From the NCBI GenBank assembly GCA_011317545.1, contig WUJK01000010.1, positions 1,922,001 through 1,986,000 on the forward strand: a DNA stretch of 64,000 nt. Direction: 5' to 3'. The notes under the pieces are model-generated. The model searched no databases. It was not told the origin of the DNA and saw nothing but the letters and a program-made list of their open reading frames with translations. Below, in pieces: positions 35,101-45,476 of the stretch (its first letter is position 1; each line of letters opens with the position of its first letter). Source of the DNA: Coniella vitis (taxonomy: Eukaryota; Ascomycota; Sordariomycetes; Diaporthales; Schizoparmaceae). Both the position numbers and the translations under genes were made by a program.

Positions 35101-37440
35101 TAGCCTTAAATAGATAGTTTAAAAGGTATTCCGGATTAGATTATAGAGGATATACTTATACCTAAGTTAAGTATAGAGAACTTATAACTCTCTAATCGCT
35201 ATTAAAGCTTAGATAATTATATTTAGCTATAATAAAGTAACGCCTTTATATATATACGAATTTAAATAAACCCTATTAATAGCGATACTAAGGTAGATAA
35301 AGACCCTATTAGCTTTATAGCTAGAGAAGATAAATAATCTATAGATATAGACCCTATTAGTAATATATAACTTACTAAGGTAGATAAATTGCCCCTTAAA
35401 GTCGAGGAATCGCTAGAGTATTAATTATTAATATATAACGAGGACTATTAGTCTAAGCCTTAACTATAATAACTATTACTTATAAACGGCCGAGATAATC
35501 TAATTAATTAGAGATATCTAATTACTAAAACCGAGGAGGATATATAATAGGATATTCCGCCCTTTTTATAAAGATCTAATAGATAGAGAGTATTAATATA
35601 AAGGGTATTTAAATAAACGCCTATTTATAGGTATAAAAGAAAGAACTCCGAGCTATTTAAGCTATTTATCTAAAGGCTATTTGCCTTTATAAGCGTATTT
35701 TACCCGTTTAAGCAATAATAGGCTTATCTAGTTATTATACTAATAGATATATAGCCGGAACTAAACGTAAGATACGCTATATTATACGTTATATTTATAA
35801 TAATAGTTAATATTAATAATACGCTTAGTTAGATATAGGATAAAATTACTAAGTTTATATTATATCCCTAGTATATTAATAACCTACCTAAAGAATTATT
35901 AAACTAAGTATAAGCTTAGAAGTTACCTTTCCGCGATTAATAGTTTAAGGCTATAAGAAAGGAGATATACTAGTTAACGACTATATATATATAGGAGAAA
36001 GTCGATAAGGCGAAGGTATATAATAAGCTATTATTATTTAAGTAGGTATTTCGCTATAAAATAAACGGTAATAGTATCCTATCCTTGTTTAAAATACGGA
36101 TTTATATAAGAGGAGATCTATAAGATACTAATATCTTCGATACCTATACTATAATACTTATAATATACGCTTTTCGTATACTTATAGCTATTATAGCTTA
36201 AAAGGACCTAAAGGTAGACTAAATAGATATAACCGGAGTATTCCTTAATACTAATAGAGAAGGATAAGAGAAAGTATATATTAAACTATTAAACGGATTT
36301 AAAGTTATCGATAAAGTTGCTAAGTTAAAGAAAATACTCTATAATTTATACGATTCGCCCCTTATATAATATAAAGACCTTTATAATACCCTTAGAAAAC
36401 TTAAGCTTAAGCTATTATCTAAAGAATTATATATATTTAAAAGCAGAGATAATAAGATTACTCTATTATTCTATATAGATAATATCTTAATATTTTATTT
36501 ATAGTCGGTTAAAATAGAAGTAATAAGGATTAAAAAGGGTATTACTAAGGCGTACGATATTATTAACTAAGGATTAGCCGAATAGTTCCTAGGTATCCGA
36601 ATAGTATATAACCGAAGTAAAATAATTATTCGCCTTCTTTATAATACCTATATCGAAAAGGTAGCTAAAAAGTTCGGTTTAACGGATATATTAGTATTTC
36701 TACCCTATTTATTAATCTCGCCCTTCGCTAAGCTTAAAAAGAATATAGGCGAGGCTATAAAGAAAGAGGTAAAGTTATATTAAGAGAAGATCGGTTTTAT
36801 CCTCTATATAGCTATTATACTACGCCTAGATATAATATTTATATACTTATTCCTTTCTCGTTTCCTTATAAACCTAAGTTAAGCGTATTATAAGGCTACC
36901 GATTAGGTAATTAGATACCTTTATAAAACTAGATTCCTAGGTATTTAGTATAATAGTATAGCTCCTAAAGTATAAGTATTATATATATCGGGAGATTCGT
37001 CCTTTATAAACGATATAAAGGACCGAAAGTCTATATTTAGATATATATTTATATTATTCGGGGGTATAATCGCTTAGAAATTAGGTAAATAGTTTATAAT
37101 CGCTATATCTATTATAAAGGTAGAGCTTAATACCTTATCTTTAACGGTAAAGGAAATAATAGCGTTTAAATACTTACTTCGAGATATCTTTATAAACTTT
37201 AGGGAGATATAGAATATCTATTATAATAACTAGTAGATAATACGGCTAATAGTAGCTAAATACGAGAAAATTAATATAAAGCTTAGGTATATTAATATTA
37301 ATTAACTATAGCTTAAATAGGAGTATTAAAAAGGTATATTTAAAGTTATATATTTACCTATAAAATAGATACTAGCCGACGGTTTAACTAAACCGCTAGA
37401 TTAAGCCTAATTTAAGTATTTTAAAGCTCTCTTAAATCTT
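32200..37440 (+). pseudogene. Degraded Copia gag-pol polyprotein
   Basis: Approximate span. A gag-like region lies at about 32280-33100. A protease-like segment STVLDN...LINN is at 33456-33505. Integrase-like text lies near 34160-34400 (FLGKFFISIAIDKIG). The reverse transcriptase core LFYIDNILIF with the catalytic YIDN at 36472-36483 is the RIP form of YVDDILIF. RNase H at about 36970-37160 reads GYSDSSFINDIKDRKSI and IAISIIKVELNTLSLTVKE, matching the Copia pattern YSDADWA..D.RKST and EAEY.AL. The RT lying downstream of integrase identifies Ty1/Copia. Internal TAA/TAG codons are numerous. Confidence 0.88.
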
Positions 37441-37524
37441 TAAGATTTAACTACGATTATTTAAGTATAAAATAATTATAGTATTATAATAAAATAATAA
37501 AAGGATATATTAAAAAACCCTTTT

Positions 37525-39072
37525 TTATTAATATAAATACTTAAACTCTATATTTTAAACCTTTAGCTTAGGGAGAATTTTATTAAAAACCTTCGCTATC
37601 TTTAAAGTAGCCTTATTACGAATAATTCTCTATTCTCGCTAAATAGAAGCTTTTATATACGGATTATAATCGTCCGAACTAGCTTATAAAGAAGTATTCT
37701 CCTCCTTTAAACGGGTCCTTTCTCCTTATAAGTTAGCGTTCTCCTTTTATAAAGCGGTAATTTTATTTATAAATTAGGTCCTCTCTTATTTAAAACCGGC
37801 TATCCTAGTTTATAAACTCGCTTTCTCCTCCTCTAAAGTAAGATATATAGCCTTATAATCCTTAATACTATATATAAGCTTATCTTTCCGCTTATTTAAC
37901 TATTATCTAGCCCTTTTACTCGTATTAAGTAACTCCTTAACCTAGCGGAGATCGTTATAAAGACGGTTAATAATACTTTTTAGCTCGGTATAATCGGCGG
38001 TAGAAACTATATTATTAGGTAAGTTATTTAAACTATTAAATTATCCCCCTTCTTATAGCTTAAGGGTAGCTTTTTATACCTAAAAAGTATAATTAGCTTT
38101 TATTTCGGTACCGGATACCGCCTTCTTATTATTAAGATTAAGATTTCCTTCGATACCTTAAGTAATACGTTTAAAACGGAAGATTCGGTTTATAAAGGGC
38201 TTAAGGATAAGGGGGATAGGTATATAGGTATAATTCTGCTTATAGTAACGGTTATAATTAGGGGCGTTAGAGGTAAAGATATATTTACCGTTACTATTAC
38301 TATTATTATAGCTCTTAATATAAGCGATATAAGGAGTTAAGCGCTTAATTTAGCCCTCCTTAATAATAATAATCGTATACTTACGGATAGTTTTAGGGCG
38401 GTTAAAAGGGGTAGCGGTAACGGATAAAGTAGTATTATTAATATTATTATTATTATTATTATTTTTAGCTAAAGGTTAAGGTTAAGCCTAAGGAAGGGGT
38501 TTCTAAGGGCGAGAGTTAATAGGTTTAAAACTATTAGTAATCTACGATTTAGTTCTCTTAGCAGGGGTATAAGGAGATATTTTAAATACCCGTTTCCGGG
38601 GAGAATCGGCGCGGGAAATAGTATTATTACTAGTAAATATATAGATATTATCTATAACTTTAAGATTAATCGGCCGATTCGTATAAGATAAGCCTAAACG
38701 AGAAGACTTACCGAGGGAACGATTAATATAGGACGGATAGGAAGGGTTATTATCGCCGGTATTAGAGTTAGTATTAGTAATAATAGTACTAATTAACCGG
38801 GCTAAATTATTAGGTTAACCTATTACTTTATCGTCCTCTTTTATTATATTAGTAAACTCCTATAAAGGGTAGATTCCGTTTATTAGATTATTAAATTCGG
38901 AGCTAAATACCTCTTCGACCTTATTAGGCGCGGAAATAGTATTATAACTAAGAACGTTATTAAAGGATAAAAATAGGCGAATCGGGATATTAGGATTATT
39001 ATTTATAGAATAGTTTATACCTATATCGCTAGATTTATAGGTTAGAGTATTAATTAGTATATAATTAAGTAT
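37525..39072 (-). pseudogene. Decayed ~515-codon ORF antisense to Copia gag-pol
   Basis: On the minus strand between RNase H and the 3' LTR one frame runs for about 515 codons, interrupted only by TAA/TAG at positions where Gln (or Trp) would restore it, with no TGA. Ends are approximate; ATG start codons would have become ATA. The N-terminal half is rich in Asn, Ser and Pro, with a basic stretch ADSPRKRVFK. The middle (38200-38400) has clustered Tyr codons such as PYIAYIKSY and NAPNYNRYYKQNYTY, consistent with CxxC motifs after TGY-to-TAY change. The C-terminal 180 residues (37610-38000) are heptad-rich, for example LTLEEEKASL, KITAL.KENANL, GERTRLKEENTSL, a long coiled coil. It is not env-like (no membrane segments) and not any retroviral enzyme. 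Function unknown. Confidence 0.75.
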
Positions 39073-39221
39073 ATTAAATAATAGTTATACTTAACTTATA
39101 GTTTATAAGTTTAAATTAGTCTAAAGGAGAAAGAGAAGGAATCTTAAACTAGTAAAATGCGACGAATATATATTAAAGTATATACTAGGCTACTACTAGT
39201 ATAACTAGCGATATCTTTACT

Positions 39222-39231
39222 AGTTAGGGGG
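39222..39231 (+). other. Polypurine tract of Copia element
   Basis: AGTTAGGGGG directly before the right LTR, in the position of the plus-strand primer; agrees with plus-strand orientation. Confidence 0.6.
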
Positions 39232-39447
39232 TATATAAAAGTAGTATTTAACCCTAACCCGAAAGCTATTATATTAGCCTGATAATAGGGTTTATATAAG
39301 CAGAATAATAGCTTCGGCGATACTTAAATATTCGAATAATAGCTCTTTTTTACAGCTAGATATATAGAATATATATACTCTTTTAACCTCTCTTTTGTTT
39401 CGCCTGTTTCAGCTGATGACTAAGCTTTGTGCATACTTTATTTTCTT
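39232..39447 (+). repeat. Copia 3' LTR
   Basis: Its right edge (from about 39395) keeps ancestral bases (GTTTCGCCTGTTTCAGCTGATGAC) where the 5' LTR has A/T-converted ones, so RIP faded toward unique flanking DNA. Confidence 0.9.
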
Positions 39448-39448
39448 A

Positions 39449-39795
39449 ACGTGGGATCCATGACATTTCGCCGGTGCCAGCCTGCATAGTGATCAAGACG
39501 AACAAATATTGACCATTCAGCACGCAATACACACTGATCTTTGGCACGGATGTATTTGGGCCGTCTTACGAAATCACAAACGCCAGGTTGAAGTCCCCTC
39601 TTTCTGGACTAGCTGACGAAGGAAATGCAGGGGTGCTATCCTGTCATATAAAGACGTCTGTCGCCTATCGTGACATAGATTGTATTGTTCTCTCTGTCCT
39701 CATTCTGCCTTCACGTATGTTGGCAAGCCGCGCCCGCTTTTCAAAGATTTCAGTGAGTAGCAAGCAAGACAGTTCCAAGCAGCAACGCTCACACA
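39449..39795. other. Short upstream region of MFS gene
   Basis: Only 348 bases separate the Copia element from the MFS start, so the transposon lies within or next to the promoter. No clear TATA box. Confidence 0.55.
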
Positions 39796-41601
39796 ATGTC
39801 CGCAACGACCACAGAACTAGCCGAGATTTTGATGATGCCGGCTTCGGATCTCACCGAAACTCGGGTCAGCACCTCCAAGCATGCTGAAATCCAGCCAGGT
39901 CGCCCAACAGAGACCCTCGAGGTGGACGACGACGACGACAACGACTTCAGGCTAGAAGGGCCCCTCTCGGGAGAGGCGGCAGTCACAGCAGTCACAGCAG
40001 AAGACGAGTCAAAGTACCCAACCGGCATCCGCTTCTGGCTCATCATCCTCTGCAATGCGCTCGCCCTCATCTTCATGGGCTTCGATACGTCCATCGTCTC
40101 GACTGCCGTGCCCTCCATCACTGACGAGTTTCACACCGTGCGGGACGTGGGCTGGTACTCGAGCGCCTTTCGTCTGTGCAACTGCAGCTTTGCCTTCATG
40201 TTTGGCAAGCTGTACACGCTCTTTGCGCTGCGCACCATCTTTCTTGCCAGCCTGGCCATCTTCATGTGCGGGTCGCTGTTGAGCGCTACAGCTCCCTCGT
40301 CCATGGCATTTGTTGCCAGTCGTGCCATCTGTGGGTTTGGGTGCATTGGCGTGATTCAGGGGTGTTTCTTCATGCTCACGCATCTTGTCCCCTTGCGCAA
40401 GAGACCTGCACTCTCGGGGGCGCTGGCAGCCGTGGAGAGCGTTGCAGATGTTGCTGCTCCTTCGTAAGTCACCCCCTCGATAATAAGATGAACTGTATGC
40501 CCTCAAGATACACTGACATGGTGTCTGCCTCACAGCATTGGCGGCTTCATCATCGGCAGGCTCTCATGGCGCTGGTGCTTCTGGATCAACCTCCCCGTCG
40601 GCCTCGTCACCTTTGTCATCATCGCCTTCACTCTGCGCCTCGACCACCAGAAAAGCCCTCTTACCTTTCGTCAGAAGCTCGTCGAGCTCGACCTCCTCGG
40701 CACCGCCCTCTTCATCCCCGCGCTCACCTGCCTCTTCCTCGCGCTCTCCTGGGCGGGCACAACCTACCCCTGGACAAGCGGGACCGTCCTTGGCCTCTTT
40801 GTGACGTTTGCTGTCCTCCTCGCCTGTTTTGTCTACGAGCAGTACCGCCTCGGGGACCAAGCGACCCTGCCCCCGCGCATCCTCACGTCGAACCGCTCCG
40901 TGCTGGCCGGGACGCTCTTTGCGGGGTGCACCAACGCCACGATGGCCATCCTGGTGTACTACCTGCCCACGTACTTCCAGACAATCAGGGAATACTCACC
41001 CACGCGCTCGGGATACCTGATGATTCCCTTCCTGGTCTCCAACCTCGTTGGGTTCTTGGTCCACGGCACCGCGGTGAGTGCGGTGGGATACTACGCGCCG
41101 TTCATGCTGCTGGGCTCGACCCTCATGCCCGTCTTTGCGGGCCTCCTGACGACCTTGACGACGCAGACACCCACGGGCACGGTGCTGGGCTTCACCTCTG
41201 CGATGGGCTTCGCGGCGGGGATCGGGTTCCAGGGCCCGCAGGCGGCGGTGCAGACGGTGCTGCCGACCAAGGACGCGAGTCTGGGGCTCGGGGTGATTAT
41301 GTTTGCGCAGCAGTTTGGCCCGGCGGTGTTTGTGGTGGCGGCGCAGGCCATCTTTGTGAACCGGCTGAGCGAGGGGCTGGACGGCCTGGTGCCGGGCGGG
41401 CTGGGCGCGCAAGGGGTCGACAACCTGGGCCTGGCGGATATCAAGAACCTCGTCGGGGAGGAGAACATGGGCAGGGCGCTGGGGGTTGTGGATGGGAGCC
41501 TGATGCAGGCCTGGTATCTACCTGTTGGGCTGGCGGGCATCACGATGGTGGGCAGTTTGGCGACCGAGTGGAGGAGTGTCAAGGACAGGAAGAGGGACTG
41601 A
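39796..41601 (+). CDS. MFS transporter, DHA2-type (drug:H+ antiporter family)
   Basis: Exons 39796-40463 and 40536-41601 over a 72-base intron (GTAAGT...CACAG) give 577 residues. A cytosolic acidic N terminus (VDDDDDNDF) precedes the first membrane segment (FWLIILCNALALIFMGFDTSIVSTAVPSI is positioned at about 75-103; only described here by its ends FWLIIL and AVPSI). The loop GKLYTLFALR is the motif A region between helices 2 and 3, and the Gly-rich helix ending IGGFIIGRLSWRWCFWINLP is the motif C and WRWxFxINxP signature of DHA2 exporters. About 14 hydrophobic segments fit the family. Typical relatives export toxins, fungicides or secondary metabolites. The adjacent downstream Zn2Cys6 gene on the same strand could be its regulator. 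Substrate unknown. Confidence 0.92.
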
Positions 41602-42661
41602 GGAGGAAGGGCATGTTACTTTGCCTTGTTCCTTCGATTGTGTGGATAGATACAGCAAGGGATGTATTTTATTTCGCCTTTTCTTTTCTTCTCTTTCCAC
41701 CTGTCTCGGGAAAAAGCAAAATGCTGTACTATCATGTATAACATTCTATTGGCGGGATTGTGCATCCAGGAGACATGCTGGCATGCTGGCATGCAACGGA
41801 GCAAACGATCCGGGGAACGGTGCAAACCCTCCACAAGCCCAGGCACGGTGACAGCGTGTGGGTGCTATATTTGGATATGCTATGTAATAGAAGTCGATTT
41901 AACAGTCTTGTGTGTACATCGTATACCACAGTACTAAGTATATGGCAAAGAAACATGATACATAGTACCTTGCCTCCTTGGGAAAGCCCTGGCCTGCTTG
42001 TTTGTTCGAGTCTAGTCTCGTCTTCACTTGTGGTTTGTTCAGTATCAATATTATGCACGTCCTGCACGACTGTTTGCTCTTCACATCGTGACCAGACACT
42101 TGTTTCCACATTCATCTGCACAGCATGTAACCCAGATCTCGGCTCGAGAGGGGTCCATGTCAACCAGAGACTTCTGGCGCTTGTACCACGACGCATATTC
42201 CTGAGAACCAGAGAGCAGGCTCCCTGCCATGTCTTTCGCAGGAAACGTGCGACCATTTCCGCGGAGGTGGAGCCAGCAGCAGGACGAATGGGAGGATAAA
42301 GGAGGCAAAAGGAAGAAAAGGAAGACAGAGCAAAACAAGACAAGCCAAAGAGTACTTGGACCGGCTGTTTGCCACGGAGCCACGGGAGAAAGCCAGCCAG
42401 CCAGCCAGCCAACCACACTGGCCGGATGATCTCCCGTTCCATGGTTGCGGGATCTGAACCGTTCTTGGCAAGCAATCCCACTCTTTCACACAAACTGCGT
42501 CGCTTCTGCGCTTTTGACCGCGTTGCGATGAACAATAACACTCGAGAGCAAGCGGTGAGAGTACTCAAATACTGGGCTCCAGATGGCTCCCGCCGCCGTG
42601 TCCCCCGTCTCCTGTGTTCCCAGCATACTTTGGGTGCGCGGAGCAGCACGGGAAACGGAGA
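41602..42661. other. Intergenic region between MFS and regulator genes
   Basis: Contains the 3' region of the MFS gene and the promoter of the regulator, with a repeated CAGCCAGCCAGCCAGCCA tract near 42392. Frames on the minus strand overlapping both genes lack recognisable domains. Confidence 0.55.
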
Positions 42662-45476
42662 ATGGCCCACCACTCGCAGAATTTCCGGTCTCTGCTTCCA
42701 CGGGGCGAGCCAGTGCCCGTGCGGGAGTCTGCGTTTTCCTCGCGGGTCGTCTTGTCCAAAGCACACCCCAGGACAGTGGGTGCGTGCGAGAGCTGCAGAC
42801 AGCGAAAGTCAAAGGTTGGTGAGCCGCCAGCCAAAGCCGGCTGTGAACAAATCCATGGACCCCCCAAATTGCAGAAACAAACACTCTTTGTTGTGATCGC
42901 CTGGCTGACGCTCAGCACAGTGTAACGGCGCCCGGCCGCAGTGCTACTTTTGTGCAAAGCATGGAAGCGAATGCCACTACCTGACGAGGCCGTCCGAGTC
43001 GAGAGTGGCGGGCCTCAAGCGGAGATACTCGCAGCTCGAGGCCCAGGTCCAAGGCCTGCTCCAAGCCCAACAGGAGTTGCAGGCGCTGATCAGGGCCCTC
43101 AAGTCGCTCGATGACACGGCCACTGCGGCGCTGCTCCAGGAGATCCGCCGTGGAACCGACCTCGCCTCGCTGTTGCAGCGGATGAGCACGAGCAACGGGC
43201 TGTTGCAACTGTGTGGCGCGTCTGCGAGCGCGCAGGACCGCAACCCAAGTCAAGATGGGCAAGTCGTGGTGAGCCAAGACGCACAAGCTGCTGCTCCTGT
43301 CACAGGACGCGAAGCCAACACTAATGGTGATGGTGATGATGATGATGATGATAATGCCAACAATCACAACAGCAGCAGCAGCAGTAGCAGCATGACAAGT
43401 TCCCATGACAGGCACTCCCCGCAAGATGAACTCCTTGATCTGCTGCGATCCTGCAGCGAAGCAGATGCCCTGACGATTCTCCAGCACATCCGCCACGGGC
43501 ACAGCGTGACAGACACGCTGCAAAAGGCAAAGACAGCCAGCCTGCTGCCCCAGGTCAGACTGGTGCCCGAGATGCGCCGGCGGTACCAGTTCCCTTACCG
43601 CTCGGGTTTCCCGGCCTTCCTGGCCACTCCAGACAACCCATATCTTGACCTGGTGCACCAGATCACAGTGCCCACGCCTGCCTTTGCCCACGACCTCCTC
43701 CACACGAGCAGCAGTGCACTGTCCCGCTCCAGCGCCCATCACAAGCCCTTCCACGCTGCAGAGATTGCGGATCCGTACCTGTGGAGCGTCAAAGCCTCGC
43801 GGTGGACCAACGTGACCGACGACGACCGGCTGGTCTCCAAGCTGCTCAGCTCGTACTTTCTCCACCAGTATCCCATCTTCATGGGCTTCCACAAGGACTA
43901 CTTCCTCGAGGACATGGCCAAGAACCGCAGCCGGTTCTGCTCGCCGCTGCTGGTCAACACCCTCCTCGCCGCCGGCTGCCACACGTCTCTCGACGTGCCC
44001 GACCGCGCCCAGTTCTGGAAGCCGCAGGGCCTGGCCTACCAGTTCCTCGCAGAGGCCAAGAGGCTGTGGGAGGTTCAAGGCGGCAAGAGCAGCCTCACAG
44101 CCATCCAAGCGGCCATTGTGCTCAACACCATCTACAACTCCGACACCATGGACAAGGCGGGCCGCCTGTACATGCTCCAAGCCGCTGCCATGGCCCACGA
44201 CCTGGAGCTCTTCAAGGCCTCGCCCAGCAGCAGCAGCAGCAGCAGCAGCACAAGGTCCACGACGGCGACTACTGGCGCCCGAGCATCGAGGAGCAACAAG
44301 ATGGAGCGGGCGCGCGCCTTCACCGCCTGGTCCCTCTACACCTGGGACTCGCTGCACAGCTTCTACTACCGCCTGCAGCCGCTCTTCACCGCACCGCCCG
44401 CGTCCCCCTTGCCAGATATCCACGCCGATCCGGCCTGGTACGGCGAGATCTGGGTCCGCTACCCGCTCGACGACACCCCCACCCCGACACACTTTGGCCA
44501 CGTCGCGCAGGCCATCATGAAATTCCGCTACATCCTCCACGACGTCGCCGACATCTTCTTTGGCGTCCAGGCCCAGGGCCAGCCCGTCGGCACCGCCTCG
44601 CTCGCGCAGCTCCTCCACTACCGCGCCCAGCTCCACGACTGGTTCCGCGCCCTGCCCGCGCCGCTGCGCACAGAAAACATCCTTCTCCCCAGCCACATCC
44701 GCCTCCACGGCGAGTACTACACCACGCTCATCACCCTGGTGCAGGCCCAGTGCGAGCCCACGCCGCCAGGGCTCGCGCCAGAGACCGCACCGGGGCTGGC
44801 GGGGCTGCCGGACGGCGAGATGGTCGCCCGCGCGTACACCCGCGTCGAGACCCTCGTCAGGCTGTACCATCTGCGGCATAACTGCGAGTTCTACGACGCT
44901 TTCTTGATGTTTTTCTTGTTCTTGCTGGGGAATCGCACGCTGGATGTGCTTCTTGAACGGGGCCGCGGGGATATGGACATGCTTCCTGATCCTCGCCTCG
45001 CCAATAACACCACAACAACAACAACAGCAGCAGCAGCAGCAGCAGCCAAAGGCCTCACCCTAGACGAAGTCGAAATGCGCCGCTCCACCCTCATCCTCTG
45101 CGCCCGCGGTCTGCGCGACCAAGGCAAAAACAGCTACCTGCCGGGCATGGTCTACCTTGTCCTGCGCGACCGCATGCCCGCGCGCGAACGCAACCTGCTC
45201 CTGACCTACGTCGACGACAACAACGACAACAACAACAACAACAACAGCCAACCGGGGGGTGGTCAGCGGCAGCAGCAAGAGCGAGACAGGTCGATTGCGG
45301 CGTACAACCAGTCGTGCTGGCCGCTGCCAATCATCAAGATCAACGAAGATCCGCGCACGGCGTTGCTGGGGGACCTGGCCAGGGAGTATGAGAGCTTGTC
45401 GCTGGAGGCGACCAGTGCGTCCAGTAGCCCGGGGCGGTCTGCGGTGTCGCCTGATCCTGAGCCTGAGCCTGTGTGA
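42662..45476 (+). CDS. Zn(II)2Cys6 transcription factor
   Basis: Exons 42662-42814 and 42921-45476 give 902 residues. The intron (GTTGGT...CACAG, branch GGCTGACG) splits the zinc cluster: exon 1 ends CESCRQRKSK and exon 2 begins CNGARPQC. Joined, Cys at 42, 45, 52, 59, 62 and 69 form a standard Cx2Cx6Cx6Cx2Cx6C cluster. A short basic linker and coiled-coil segment follow (LKRRYSQLEAQVQGLLQAQQ). The fungal_trans middle homology region begins near YFLHQYPIFMGFHKDYF. Low-complexity Asp/Asn/Ser, Ser and Asn/Thr/Ala tracts from trinucleotide repeats interrupt the body. Earlier in-frame sequence has only a GTG start, so the ATG at 42662 is chosen. Probably nuclear; may regulate the preceding MFS gene. 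The donor GTTGGT is unusual but is the only one that gives a canonical cluster. Confidence 0.9.

Larger units (their letters stand above)
31632..39447 (+). mobile_element. RIP-inactivated Copia LTR retrotransposon
   Basis: A 7.8-kb element with two direct LTRs of about 216 bases. AACG(T) occurs immediately outside both ends (31628-31632 and 39448-39452) and is the probable target duplication. Plus-strand translation shows gag, protease, integrase, reverse transcriptase and RNase H in Copia order, all shot through with TAA/TAG. CA and TG are strongly depleted and CG retained. A GGGGG-ending purine tract lies beside the right LTR. A 1.7-kb segment between RNase H and the 3' LTR carries a long antisense frame (listed separately). 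The element separates the cupin gene from the MFS/regulator pair. Confidence 0.93.

Noticed and set aside
40176..41741. 521-codon open frame on the plus strand
   Set aside because: Different frame of the MFS gene; His/Pro/Arg-rich and without membrane pattern.
42912..44879. 655-codon open frame on the minus strand
   Set aside because: Antisense shadow of the Zn2Cys6 regulator, low complexity and without domains.
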